This document shows positions 35,896-44,305 of a DNA stretch of 64,000 nucleotides, one piece after another. The position numbers were made by a program, and so were the translations under genes. Every line of letters begins with the position of its first letter. The stretch's first letter is position 1. Location: NCBI RefSeq assembly GCF_012275375.1, contig NZ_JAAZQJ010000009.1, forward strand, positions 167,103 through 231,102. Direction: 5' to 3'. This DNA comes from Dyella sp. SG609. Lineage in GTDB: Bacteria > Pseudomonadota > Gammaproteobacteria > Xanthomonadales > Rhodanobacteraceae. Below the pieces are notes generated by a model. The model had not been told where the DNA came from. It searched no databases and was given only the letters and a program-made list of their open reading frames with translations.

Positions 35896-35931
35896 GCGTC
35901 GTGCTCCGGAAGGGAGACGAAGCATAGATGG

Positions 35932-36010
35932 GGAACGGGGAACGGGGAACGGGGAACGGAAGAGCGTCGGTCGAGCGCCCCTGATCCCCGCTCCCCATTC
36001 CCCGTTCCCT
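35932..36010. repeat. GGGGAACGG tandem repeat facing its inverted copy
   Basis: Tandem GGGGAAC units (about 35933-35959) face inverted copies (GCTCCCCATTCCCCGTTCCC, ending 36010) across about 30 bases. It lies between the minus-strand MHYT and tag genes and can form a long hairpin. It is a dispersed xanthomonad-type repeat by appearance. Confidence 0.65.
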
Positions 36011-36014
36011 GCTT

Positions 36015-36758
36015 TCAGATCGTGATCGCCTCGCGCCGCCGCTGGCGCATATGGTTGAGCACCAGCACCACCACCAGCAGCACCAGCACCACGGCGAAGA
36101 TGCTGACGCCGAGGTTGTCGCCGCGCAGGCCGGCGGCATAGCCGGCGGGCAGCTGGCTGCCGTTGTCTTCGATATTCACCGCGGCCATGCCGGTGTAGTG
36201 CATGCCGCACACGGCGATGCCCATGACCAGGGCACTGCCGACCATCTGCGCCATGCCGCGCAGATTGAAGGCCAGCCATAGCGCGGCGATCGAGGCGACG
36301 ATGGCGATCAGCACGGACAGCGCCACGATGCTCACGTCGTAGGTGATGAAAGCGCCCATCAGCACCGCCGCCATGCCGAGGTAATGCATGCCGGCCACGC
36401 CCAGGCCCATGCACACGCCGGCCGCCACCAGCTTGGGCCAGCTGAAACTGCCGCTGCCGGCGATGGCCAGGCCCATCGAGCAGGCCGCGAACGCAAGCAC
36501 CGCCGACAGCGAGGTGCGCGCCAGGTCGTAGGTGACCGGCATGCCCATGTCGCAGGCGAGCATGGCAATGAAATGCATCGCCCAGATCGCGCCCACGCCC
36601 ATCGCCGCACCGGCGGCGAGGATGGCGGCGGTGCGCTGGCGGCTGCTTTGCGCCAGCGGAATGCCGACCGCCAGTTGCAGCGCCGTATACGAACCGAGCA
36701 CCGAGATCAGGTAGGAAAGAACGATCAGCATCCAGCTGTAGCTTTGATGCGCAGCCAT
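36015..36758 (-). CDS. MHYT-domain integral membrane protein
   Basis: This 247-residue protein has seven predicted membrane helices and three MHYT-type motifs: AMHFIAML (about residue 60), GMHYLGMAA (about 123) and GMHYTGMAA (about 185). MHYT domains are thought to sense oxygen, CO or NO, perhaps through copper, and are often fused to GGDEF/EAL or kinase domains; here it stands alone, so a partner protein would be needed. The start has AAGGAG eight bases upstream. It is 151 bases downstream of the ACT/V4R gene on the same strand, separated by a terminator-like hairpin. Confidence 0.88.
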   Translation of the reverse strand: MAAHQSYSWMLIVLSYLISVLGSYTALQLAVGIPLAQSSRQRTAAILAAGAAMGVGAIWAMHFIAMLACDMGMPVTYDLARTSLSAVLAFAACSMGLAIAGSGSFSWPKLVAAGVCMGLGVAGMHYLGMAAVLMGAFITYDVSIVALSVLIAIVASIAALWLAFNLRGMAQMVGSALVMGIAVCGMHYTGMAAVNIEDNGSQLPAGYAAGLRGDNLGVSIFAVVLVLLVVVLVLNHMRQRRREAITI

Positions 36759-36820
36759 GGCATTTCTCCTTAGGTTCGCGTGGAAACGGGTTCGTGCGGA
36801 AATCGGTCGCGTGGAAATTC

Positions 36821-36845
36821 AAAAAAAGCCCGCCTGCGGCGCGGC
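36821..36845 (-). terminator. Intrinsic terminator after the ACT/V4R gene
   Basis: On the minus strand a 7-bp GC stem with one bulged base and a GCA loop (36845-36828) runs into seven T (36827-36821). It separates the ACT/V4R gene from the MHYT gene. Confidence 0.55.
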
Positions 36846-36909
36846 TGCGCCGTGGGTGTCTGCCATGGGTCCGGGCCGGGACCGGTCCCCCCTGCCTACT
36901 GCACGTCCG

Positions 36910-37677
36910 TCAGTGCGAGATTTCGAGAATGCAGCTCGCCGCGCCGTGGCTGCGGCAGAACAGGTTGCGTACGAACACGGTCTGCGGCTCGACGGATCCG
37001 CCGAGCACGCCTTCGATATAGCCACTGAAGAAACGGCAGCCGGACTGGCTGCCCGGCGAACACAGCGGGCTGTTCTGGATCAGCAGCTGGCCGTCGCGCC
37101 AGTCCACGCTGGCCAGCTCGCGCATCGCCGGCACGGCGATGCGCTTGATCGCGTCGACCAGGGTGAGCCTGGCGCCCATCGCGTATTCGCGCTTGTACAC
37201 CCATGCGCCGGTGCGGCGGCCGGCCAGGTGCAGCGAGGCTTCGCGCGCATCGGCCGCCACCGCGTGCTCGAGATTGCGCAGCCAGGGATAGATCTTGGGA
37301 TAGTCGCGCGCCAGCTGCGGCAGCGTGCTTTCCACCTGGTGCACGTCAGGGCCGGCGCTCTGCGTCAGCGGAGCCGGCGGCGCCAGCGGCGCGGGCCCGG
37401 GCGCGGATGCCGCCTGCGCCATCGCCGCCATCGCCGGACGGCCTTCGGCCAGGCCCGCTTCGAAGCTCAGCACGCGGCTGTGCGTGGCCAGCGCCTCTTC
37501 CATCGCGAGCTGCCGGTCGGTGGGACCGCGCACGATCATGGTCAGCCAGGTTCCCCGGCTGTCCTGGGACAAGCGTTGCCGCACCAGGGTGAATCCGTTG
37601 GCCACGACCACGCGGCCAAGCTCCACCAGCAATCCTTCGCGGCGGTCCGAGAGGACCTGCACCTCCAGCTCGATCAT
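36910..37677 (-). CDS. ACT-like/V4R-domain protein with four C-terminal cysteines
   Basis: This 255-residue protein starts with an ACT-like regulatory fold (residues 1-75: MIELEVQVLSDRREGLLVEL, then NGFTLVRQRLSQDSRGTWLTM). A Pro/Ala-rich linker (about 80-108) follows, then a helical stretch and a V4R (4-vinyl-reductase) domain in the last 80 residues: RFFSGYIEGVLGGSVEPQTV and FVRNLFCRSHGAASCILEI. Cys206, Cys214, Cys241 and Cys249 form two C-x7-C pairs that could bind metal. V4R domains bind small hydrophobic ligands in regulators such as XylR/PoxR. No catalytic or DNA-binding domain is present. The ATG at 37677 has GGGGGAAAG upstream. Function unknown. Confidence 0.72.
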   Translation of the reverse strand: MIELEVQVLSDRREGLLVELGRVVVANGFTLVRQRLSQDSRGTWLTMIVRGPTDRQLAMEEALATHSRVLSFEAGLAEGRPAMAAMAQAASAPGPAPLAPPAPLTQSAGPDVHQVESTLPQLARDYPKIYPWLRNLEHAVAADAREASLHLAGRRTGAWVYKREYAMGARLTLVDAIKRIAVPAMRELASVDWRDGQLLIQNSPLCSPGSQSGCRFFSGYIEGVLGGSVEPQTVFVRNLFCRSHGAASCILEISH

Positions 37678-37928
37678 CTTTCCCCCTGTGGTCGATGCTG
37701 GTTTCAATTGTGGACGGCAACATGATTCATGCGATCCAGGCAAAATGTGATGTCTTTCTAGAAACTCGCATTGCGCCTCGCATTCAATGATTGGCTCGGC
37801 CGGCGCTGTACACGCGCTCTTCACGCAAGCGCGTCGACGCACGTCGATCCATCGCCAAGCTTGCGCATTGCTGACCTCTTTCCACTCACGCCGCGCACCG
37901 GCCCGGCGAAAAAATTTGCGCAGGCCAC

Positions 37929-38813
37929 ATGTCTTCGAATGCTTCCAGGCGCGGCGCGATCGCCGCGATGCTCGTCACCATCCTCATCTGGGCTTACAGC
38001 TGGGTGGTGATGAAGCAGGTGCTGCAGCATGCGGGGCCGTTCCAGTTCTCCGCGCTGCGCTACACGCTGGGCGCGCTGGTGCTGTTCGGCGTGCTGCTGG
38101 CGACGCGGCAGCCGCTGCGTCCGCCGCCGCTGCTGCCGACGGCGCTGATCGGCTTGTGCCAGACCGCGGCGTTCCAGGGCCTTGGCCAGTGGGCGCTGGT
38201 GGAAGGCGGTGCGGGACGCGTCGCACTGCTCGCCTACACCATGCCGTTCTGGGCGGTGCTGCTGGCGTGGGTGGTATTGCGCGAGAAACCCACGCCGCGG
38301 CATTGGGCGGGACTCGCGCTCGCCGCGCTGGGCCTGGTATGCATCATCGAACCCTGGCGCGGCCTGGGCACCGGCGGCAGCACCTTGCTGGCGATCGCTG
38401 CGGGCGCGGCCTGGGCGATGGGCACGGTGCTGAGCAAGCGCATGTTCCAGCGGCACAAGCCGACGCCGCTCAACCTCACCGCGTGGCAGATGCTGTTCGG
38501 CGCGCTGGGCCTGTGCGTGGTGGCGCTGCTGGTGCCGCAGCGGCCGATCGACTGGACCTGGGAGCTGATCGCGGGCCTGGCCTACAGCGTGGTGCTGGCG
38601 TCGAGCGTGGCCTGGGGCCTGTGGCTGCTGGTGCTGCAGCGCCTGCCGACCGCGGTGGCGAGCCTTTCGAGCCTGGGCGTGCCGATCGTCAGCGTGCTGC
38701 TGGCGTGGGCGATCCTGCACGAGCAGCCGTCGGCGATGGAATGGGTGGGTATGGCGCTGGTTCTTGCCGGCTTGCTTGCGGTGAGCGGTTTGAAATTGAA
38801 GAGGCCGGCGTAG
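37929..38813 (+). CDS. EamA/DMT-superfamily transporter (RhaT-like exporter)
   Basis: This 294-residue protein has ten predicted helices arranged as two EamA repeats (IWAYSWVVMKQVLQHAGPFQ in the first, TAWQMLFGALGLCVVALLVP opening the second). It probably exports amino acids or related metabolites; the substrate is not clear. It is divergent from the ACT/V4R gene across 251 bases. The stop codon TAG lies inside the inverted repeat element that follows (38809-38887), so the repeat provides the end of the gene. Confidence 0.85.
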   Translation: MSSNASRRGAIAAMLVTILIWAYSWVVMKQVLQHAGPFQFSALRYTLGALVLFGVLLATRQPLRPPPLLPTALIGLCQTAAFQGLGQWALVEGGAGRVALLAYTMPFWAVLLAWVVLREKPTPRHWAGLALAALGLVCIIEPWRGLGTGGSTLLAIAAGAAWAMGTVLSKRMFQRHKPTPLNLTAWQMLFGALGLCVVALLVPQRPIDWTWELIAGLAYSVVLASSVAWGLWLLVLQRLPTAVASLSSLGVPIVSVLLAWAILHEQPSAMEWVGMALVLAGLLAVSGLKLKRPA

Positions 38814-38887
38814 GTTGGGGTTAGCCGCAGGCGAACCCCAACAGTGCGGGAAAGCTGGGGTTCGCCTGCGGCTCACCCCAACCTACG
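38809..38887. repeat. Long inverted repeat element, copy 2
   Basis: Two 34-base arms (38809-38842 and 38854-38887) of the same family as 16134-16227, each with a single difference, face each other around an 11-base centre. It lies between convergent genes and supplies the EamA stop codon. Confidence 0.85.
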
Positions 38888-38899
38888 GTTCTACGGTTT

Positions 38900-39847
38900 T
38901 CACCAGGGCAGCGCGTCGAGATCGACGTTGCCGCCGGTCAGCACCAGGCCGACGCGGCGGCCGGCGAAATGCTCGGGCTGCTTCAGCACCGCGGCCAGCA
39001 CGGTGGCGCTGGACGGTTCGATCACCAGCTTCAGTTCGCGCCACAGCAGCTTCATCGCCGCGACCACTTCTTCGTCGCTGACGGTGATCACCTGCGTGCG
39101 ATGCGTGCGCAGCGCTTCGAAGTTCGGCTCGCCGACCAGTGCACGCAGGCCATCGCAGATGGTGTCCGGATGAAAGGACTCGATGCGTGCGCCGCGCGCC
39201 AGCGACTGCGCGATATCGTCCGCACCCGCCGGCTCCGCGCCGAACATCGCCAGCTCCGGCTTCAGGCCATGCGCGGCAATCGCGCAACCGGCGGCAAGCC
39301 CGCCGCCGCCGAGCGGCGTGATCAGCGCATCGATGCCTTCCACCTGGCGCAGCAGCTCCAGCACCAGCGTGCCCTGCCCCGCCATCACGCGCGGGTCGGC
39401 ATAGGGATGCACCATTTCCGCGCCGGTCTGGCGCTGCACCTCGGCGGACATCGCCTCGCGCGCCGCTTGCGTCGGCCCGCAGCGATGCAGCACCGCGCCG
39501 GCCTGTTCGATCGCATCCACCTTGGCGCGCACCGCGCCAGCGGGCACCACCACATGCGCCGTGATGCCGCGCGTGGCGGCCGCCATCGCCAAGGCATTGC
39601 CGTGATTGCCGGAGGAGTGCGTGACCACGCCGCGCGCGGCTTGTTCGTCGTCCAGCGACCACACCGCATTGCAGGCGCCGCGGAACTTGAACGCGCCGCC
39701 GCGCTGCAGGTTCTCGCATTTGAAATGCAGTTCCGCGCCGGCCAGCGCATCCAGGCGCGCACTGCGCAGCACCGGCGTCACCACGGCGTAAGGAGCGATG
39801 CGCGCGGCGGCGTCGCGGATCTGGTCGAGGTCGGGCAGTGCACTCAT
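38900..39847 (-). CDS. Serine/threonine dehydratase or serine racemase-like PLP enzyme
   Basis: This 315-residue fold-type II PLP enzyme lacks the C-terminal ACT domains of IlvA. The PLP Lys54 is in GGAFKFRGACNAV, followed by SSGNHGNALAMAA and the phosphate loop PLGGGGLAAG; near the C-terminus LTGGNVDL is conserved. Such proteins are threonine/serine ammonia-lyases or serine/aspartate racemases; the exact activity cannot be told from sequence. It overlaps the aldose epimerase stop by four bases and is translationally coupled to it. Confidence 0.82.
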   Translation of the reverse strand: MSALPDLDQIRDAAARIAPYAVVTPVLRSARLDALAGAELHFKCENLQRGGAFKFRGACNAVWSLDDEQAARGVVTHSSGNHGNALAMAAATRGITAHVVVPAGAVRAKVDAIEQAGAVLHRCGPTQAAREAMSAEVQRQTGAEMVHPYADPRVMAGQGTLVLELLRQVEGIDALITPLGGGGLAAGCAIAAHGLKPELAMFGAEPAGADDIAQSLARGARIESFHPDTICDGLRALVGEPNFEALRTHRTQVITVSDEEVVAAMKLLWRELKLVIEPSSATVLAAVLKQPEHFAGRRVGLVLTGGNVDLDALPW

Positions 39848-40854
39848 GGCAGTTCGATCTCCACGCCGCAGCGGAAGCGGCGTTCGGTTCCGGGTTCGAG
39901 GCGGATGGCATCGGCGCAATCCGCCCGGTTGAAGGCATCGGCCCAGCTTTCCATCGGCTCCAGCGCCACCGAGCGGCGCACGTCGCGCGTGACGGTGTCG
40001 GCGGTGAACACCAGCATCACGCCGGACTCCTGCCACACGGCCAGGCCCAGGCCGCTGTCGGGATCGCGCAGGCGGGTGCGGGCGCGGCCGTCCTCGTCCA
40101 GGCGCAGCTGCGCGTAAGCATGGTTGATCTCGTGTGCGCCGATCGGGCGCGGGCGGCGGAAATCCAGCGCGGGCTCTTCCTGCATCGGCACGTGCGCCGC
40201 CTTGCCGGGCAGCGGGATGTAGTGGGCGTCGGTGCGCACGATGGTCTCGGCGGGAATCTGCAGTTCCCAGGCATCGGCCGGCCCGTCGCCCAGGCGGAAG
40301 TACGGATGCCAGCCGAAGAAGCACGGCGCCGCGCGGTCGCCGACATTGCGCATGCCGGCTTCCAGCGTGAGGCCGTCGGCATCGAGCAGGTAGCTGATGC
40401 TGAGGTCGATCGCGAAGGGGTAGCCCGGATGCACGCCGGGGCGGATCGCCGAGGTGCGGAATTCGACATGCGCACCCAATTCGTTCGCGCCGAAACCGGC
40501 CAGCTCGAAATCCACGCCGCGCACGAAGCCATGCCGCGCCGCCCGCTGCGCGCCCTCGATGCCCGGCTGCAGGTCGTGGGTTTCGCCATCGAAGCTGTAG
40601 CGCGCATCGTCGATGCGGTTGGCGAACGGCGCCATGATGGCGAAGCGCGAGCTGGGGCGGCTGTCCAGCTCGGCGGCGTCGCGGTAGCCATCGGCCAGGT
40701 CCAGCGTGGCCGCGCCCAGGGTCTGTTCCAGCCCGATCACGGTGGCGCCGCGCCGCGCGATGCGCACGCGGCGGCCGCGGGAAGGGTCTTCCAGGATCAC
40801 GATCTCGTGGGGTCCCACGCTGCTGCGTCCGGCGCGGTAGGCATGGCTCGGCAT
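39844..40854 (-). CDS. Aldose 1-epimerase family protein
   Basis: This 336-residue protein has a galactose-mutarotase fold. RPSSRFAIMAPFANRIDDAR and PGVHPGYPFAI are conserved segments, and FFGWHPYFRLGDG carries the likely catalytic His; MESWADAFNR near the C-terminus is typical of GalM-like or LacX-like proteins. It probably interconverts sugar anomers or glucose-6-phosphate anomers. It heads a two-gene minus-strand operon with the PLP enzyme and is divergent from pepN. Confidence 0.85.
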   Translation of the reverse strand: MPSHAYRAGRSSVGPHEIVILEDPSRGRRVRIARRGATVIGLEQTLGAATLDLADGYRDAAELDSRPSSRFAIMAPFANRIDDARYSFDGETHDLQPGIEGAQRAARHGFVRGVDFELAGFGANELGAHVEFRTSAIRPGVHPGYPFAIDLSISYLLDADGLTLEAGMRNVGDRAAPCFFGWHPYFRLGDGPADAWELQIPAETIVRTDAHYIPLPGKAAHVPMQEEPALDFRRPRPIGAHEINHAYAQLRLDEDGRARTRLRDPDSGLGLAVWQESGVMLVFTADTVTRDVRRSVALEPMESWADAFNRADCADAIRLEPGTERRFRCGVEIELP

Positions 40855-40913
40855 TAGCTTGTCCTGCTGCGAAAATGCCGCATGTTAGCCTGAACCGTCT
40901 CCGCAGCCTGCCA

Positions 40914-43574
40914 ATGTCCCCCATGAGCGCACGCGACCAGCTTTCCGCACCTACCATCCGCCTCAGCGATTACCGCGCACCCGCCTGGCGGGTGGAGCGC
41001 GTCGAACTGGAGTTCGACTTAGGGATCGACGTCACCGAGGTGTCGTCCCGCTTGCTCCTGCGCCGAGACCCCGCGCAGGACGAACCGCTGCGGCTGGATG
41101 GCGAAGGGCTGGAGCTGCTTTCCATCGCACTGGATGGCCAGCCGCTGGATGCCAGCCGCTACCGCCAGAACGAAGGCGAGCTGGAAGTGGATGGCGCGCG
41201 CGACGGCAGCGTGCTGGAAACGCGGGTACGCCTGCAGCCGGCGCGGAACACGGCGCTGGAAGGCCTGTATCTGTCGGGTTCGCGCGAAAGCGGCTTCCTG
41301 CTGACGCAGTGCGAGGCGGAAGGGTTTCGCCACATCACGTTCTTTCCCGACCGGCCGGACGTGCTGGCCCGCTACACGGTGACGCTGCGCGCCGACAAGG
41401 CACGCTTCCCGGTGCTGCTGGCCGGCGGCAATCCCGAAGGCGCGGGCGAGATGCAGGACGGGCGGCATTGGGCGCGGTTCGTCGATCCGCATCCGAAGCC
41501 GAGCTATCTGTTCGCCACGGTGGCCGGGCGGCTGGAAAAAATCGAGCACGATTACCGCACGGCGGACGGGCGCGCGGTCAAGCTGGTGATCTGGTCCGAG
41601 GCCAACGTGATCGACCGCTGCCACTACGCAATGGATGCGCTGGAGCGTTCGATGCGCTGGGACGAGCAGGCTTACGGGCGCAACTACGACCTGGACGTTT
41701 TCCACGTGGTCGCCACCCACGATTTCAATATGGGCGCGATGGAGAACAAGGGCCTCAATATCTTCAACGCGAAATACCTGCTGGCCGATCCGGATTCGAC
41801 CACCGACGACGAATACCGCGCGGTGGAAGCGGTGGTGGCGCACGAGTACTTCCATAACTGGAGCGGCAACCGCGTCACCTGCCGCGACTGGTTCCAGCTG
41901 TCGCTGAAGGAAGGGCTGACGGTATTCCGCGAGCAGCAGTTCTCGGCGGACATGAATTCGCCGGCGCTGAAACGCATCGAGGACGTGGCGCTGCTGCGCC
42001 GCGCGCAGTTCCCGGAAGATGCCGGCCCGCTGGCGCATCCGGTGCGTCCGGCGCAGTACAGCGAGATCAACAACTTCTATACCGCGACGGTGTACGAGAA
42101 GGGTTCGGAGCTGGTGCGGATGATCGCGGGGCGGCTGGGCGAGCAAGGTTTCCGGCGCGGCATGGATCTGTATTTCTCGCGCAACGATGGGCGGGCAGCG
42201 ACGATCGAGGATTTCCTCGGCGCGCTGGGCGAGGCGAACGGGATCGATCTGTCGCCTTATCTGGCCTGGTATGCGCAGGCGGGTACGCCGCGCCTGCGCG
42301 CCAGCGGCCGTTACGACGCGATGCGGCGCGAGTACGCGCTCACGCTGGCCCAGCACACGCCGCCTACGCCCGGGCAGGCGGAGAAGCGGGCGTTGCCGAT
42401 TCCCGTGAAGCTCGCGCTGTTCGCGCGCGATGGGCGGATGCTGCCGCTGCATGTCGACGGACATCCGCAGTCGGGTGCGACCGAGCTGGTGGTGGTGGCC
42501 GACAAGGCCGAACAGCAGATCGTGTTCCGCGATGTCGACGCCGCGCCGGTGCCGTCGCTGCTGCGTGGCTTCTCGGCGCCGGTGATCCTGGAAGGCATGG
42601 ACGCCGCGGCCGACCTCGCCCTGCTGCTGCGCCACGACGCCGACGGCTTCAACCGCTGGCAGGCCGGGCAGCAACTGGCCACCTGCGCATACGAGGCGCT
42701 GCGCGAACATGGCGGCGGCGAGGCGGTGGAGGCGTGGAGCGGTGCACTGGCGGAGCTGTTTGCCGAAGACGGCGTGGATCCCGCCCTGCTGGCCGACCTG
42801 ATGACGCCACCCGGCGAGGTGGAGCTGGCCGAGCGCGAGCGCGAAGCGGATCCGCAGCGCATCCATGCCATGCGCGAACAACTGCAGCGGCGGCTGGCCG
42901 AACGCCTGGGCGCCGAGGCCATCCTGGCGCGCTATCAGGCCTTGTCCGCCCGGACCAGCGAAAAGCTCGACGCCGCCAGCCAGGCGCAGCGCCGGCTGAA
43001 GCGGCGCATGCTCGATCTGCTCGCCCTGCTCGATACGCCACGTGCTCAGGCTCTGGCCGAGCAGCAATACGAACGCGCGCCCGGCATGACCGACCGCCTC
43101 GCCGCGCTGGCGGTGCTGGTGCGCACCGGCGCGCCGCAGGCCGTGGAGGCGCTGGCGCATTTCCGCCAGCGCTATGCGGACAACCCGCTGGCGCTGGACA
43201 AGTGGTTCAGCGTGCAGACCCAGCAACCCGGCGAGCCGGCGCTGGCGACCGTGCAGGCGCTGGAGCGGGACGCCGCGTTCACCCTGAAGAATCCCAACCG
43301 GGTCAATTCACTCTATGGCGCCTGGGCGCGCAGCAACCCGTCGGGTTTCCACCGCACCGACGGGGCGGGCTATCGGCTGCTGGCGGAACGGCTGGCCGCG
43401 CTGGATGCGCTCAATCCGCAGATCGCCGCCCGGCTGGCCACCGTGTTCAACGGCTGGCGCCGGCTGGAGCCGGTGCGCCGCGCACGCGCCAGGGAAGCGA
43501 TTGCCGCTTTGGCGGAACGGGAAGGCCTGTCGCGCAATCTCGGCGAGATCGTGCAGAGCATGCTGCACGAGTAG
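40914..43574 (+). CDS. pepN: Aminopeptidase N (M1 family)
   Basis: PepN is the major cytosolic aminopeptidase. The M1 motifs are present: the exopeptidase motif GAMEN (274-278) and the zinc site HEYFHNWSGNR (His310, Glu311, His314, with Glu333 in LKEGLTVFRE). No signal peptide is seen. I chose the ATG at 40914; earlier in-frame ATGs at 40875 and a later one at 40923 are equally possible since none has a good ribosome site. The product of 886 residues compares with 870 for E. coli PepN. A hairpin follows 16 bases after the stop. Confidence 0.95.
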   Translation: MSPMSARDQLSAPTIRLSDYRAPAWRVERVELEFDLGIDVTEVSSRLLLRRDPAQDEPLRLDGEGLELLSIALDGQPLDASRYRQNEGELEVDGARDGSVLETRVRLQPARNTALEGLYLSGSRESGFLLTQCEAEGFRHITFFPDRPDVLARYTVTLRADKARFPVLLAGGNPEGAGEMQDGRHWARFVDPHPKPSYLFATVAGRLEKIEHDYRTADGRAVKLVIWSEANVIDRCHYAMDALERSMRWDEQAYGRNYDLDVFHVVATHDFNMGAMENKGLNIFNAKYLLADPDSTTDDEYRAVEAVVAHEYFHNWSGNRVTCRDWFQLSLKEGLTVFREQQFSADMNSPALKRIEDVALLRRAQFPEDAGPLAHPVRPAQYSEINNFYTATVYEKGSELVRMIAGRLGEQGFRRGMDLYFSRNDGRAATIEDFLGALGEANGIDLSPYLAWYAQAGTPRLRASGRYDAMRREYALTLAQHTPPTPGQAEKRALPIPVKLALFARDGRMLPLHVDGHPQSGATELVVVADKAEQQIVFRDVDAAPVPSLLRGFSAPVILEGMDAAADLALLLRHDADGFNRWQAGQQLATCAYEALREHGGGEAVEAWSGALAELFAEDGVDPALLADLMTPPGEVELAEREREADPQRIHAMREQLQRRLAERLGAEAILARYQALSARTSEKLDAASQAQRRLKRRMLDLLALLDTPRAQALAEQQYERAPGMTDRLAALAVLVRTGAPQAVEALAHFRQRYADNPLALDKWFSVQTQQPGEPALATVQALERDAAFTLKNPNRVNSLYGAWARSNPSGFHRTDGAGYRLLAERLAALDALNPQIAARLATVFNGWRRLEPVRRARAREAIAALAEREGLSRNLGEIVQSMLHE

Positions 43575-43589
43575 GCGAAGCGAGCGGGT

Positions 43590-43607
43590 GGCCCGGCGCG
43601 CCGGGCC
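43590..43607. terminator. Palindromic hairpin between pepN and the small gene
   Basis: A 7-bp GC stem (GGCCCGG with CCGGGCC) around CGCG. No T-run on either strand. Both flanking genes converge here, so it may serve both. Confidence 0.4.
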
Positions 43608-43610
43608 GCT

Positions 43611-43796
43611 TCAGACGACGAGGTGATCGAGCTCGCTGCGCAGGCGGTGCATGCGCGATTCCAGCCGGGGACGCAGCGAGCGGCGCTCGTCGTCGGCGCG
43701 CTGATCCAGATGCTCCATCGCCATTTCCACGCGACCCATTTCGATCAGCAGATCGTGGTGCGGAAAGAACGCCTTGAAGTCGATGCTCATGTCCAT
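43611..43796 (-). CDS. Small protein of unknown function
   Basis: A 61-residue protein starting MDMSIDFKAFFPHHDLL and ending with an amphipathic, charged region (about residues 20-60, HLDQRADDERRSLRPRLESR), which may form a helix or coiled coil. The frame is open upstream to 43907, but the ATG at 43796 is preceded by GGGGGCAAGG, a plausible ribosome site. No family recognised. Confidence 0.4.
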   Translation of the reverse strand: MDMSIDFKAFFPHHDLLIEMGRVEMAMEHLDQRADDERRSLRPRLESRMHRLRSELDHLVV

Positions 43797-44052
43797 GGCC
43801 TTGCCCCCTTGAAACGCTACGGCGGGGAAGGCGAAGCAACCGGCGTGCCATTGTTTGTGATGTGCATCACGTGCCACCTGGATACTCATCACGGAATTCC
43901 CGGGCACGGATCACGGAATGACGCAGGACGTCAGCTGCTGCCGCGCTCCGGCACAAATCTCCGTTTTAGTCACCCCATGTTCACGCTGCAGGGGCAATTA
44001 TCGCCTTCACGACGAGGCGGCAGCGCCGCCTGCGCCCACCGCATTCACGGTT

Positions 44053-44115
44053 TCTGGCGCCCGGCAACACGGTCATCCTGGATTCCCCCTGTTCCTGAGA
44101 CCGCCGGGCGCCAGA
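44053..44115. repeat. 13-bp perfect inverted repeat with 37-base loop
   Basis: TCTGGCGCCCGGC (44053-44065) pairs exactly with GCCGGGCGCCAGA (44103-44115). The arms are too far apart for a simple terminator and no T-run follows. It may be part of an RNA structure or a dispersed element; no second copy is in the window. Confidence 0.6.
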
Positions 44116-44161
44116 TCTTATTCTGGCCGGACCCAAGCTTCTCCCAGCCTCCGGCAAGCAG

Positions 44162-44191
44162 AAAAAACGACGGCGCCCAATGGGCGCCGTC
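44162..44191 (-). terminator. Intrinsic terminator of the putative small RNA
   Basis: A 10-bp perfect stem (GACGGCGCCC with GGGCGCCGTC) with a three-base loop. On the minus strand it runs into G and six T; on the plus strand the sequence after it (TTGCTTCC) is a poor tract, so termination should act on minus-strand transcripts. Confidence 0.75.
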
Positions 44192-44280
44192 TTGCTTCCT
44201 CTCCCCGGCACGCGACCGAACCCCTGTCCGTTCGGTCTCTGCGCGCGTCTCCGCGCAGCGTCTGCCCAGTGAAAGTGCAC
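44162..44280 (-). ncRNA. Putative small regulatory RNA with GGA-containing loops
   Basis: On the minus strand about 119 bases show three successive hairpins: stem CTGCGCG/CGCGCAG (44258-44239) with a loop around GAGACG; stem GACCGAAC/GTTCGGTC (44237-44214) with loop GGACAGGG; and a 10-bp terminator stem with an ATT loop followed by GTTTTTT (44191-44162). The single-stranded part between the second hairpin and the terminator contains GGGGAGAGGAAG. GGA in loops and linkers is the pattern of RNAs that sequester CsrA/RsmA. A sigma-54-type promoter lies immediately upstream. It is not one I recognise; an alternative is a leader or structured UTR of no separate function. Confidence 0.5.
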
Positions 44281-44289
44281 AGGGATAAA

Positions 44290-44305
44290 AGCAGGATCCG
44301 TGCCA
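44290..44305 (-). promoter_or_regulatory. Sigma-54-type promoter for the putative small RNA
   Basis: On the minus strand TGGCAC (44305-44300), five bases, then CTGCT (44294-44290). The sigma-54 consensus is TGGCAC-N5-TTGCA/T, so only one core base differs, and the essential GG and GC are correctly spaced. The predicted start is near 44280. A dyad, CTCGA-N3-GTGC-N4-GCAC-N1-TCGAG (44340-44315), lies directly upstream and may bind a regulator. Confidence 0.5.

Noticed and set aside
44162..44191. Terminator acting on plus-strand transcripts before mnmG
   Set aside because: After the stem the plus strand has TTGCTTCC, a poor U-tract, and no gene ends just upstream on the plus strand. The six T lie on the minus strand.
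44213..44280. tRNA gene in the structured region before mnmG
   Set aside because: The hairpins do not form a cloverleaf, and no T-loop GTTCGAATC-type sequence or acceptor pairing is present.
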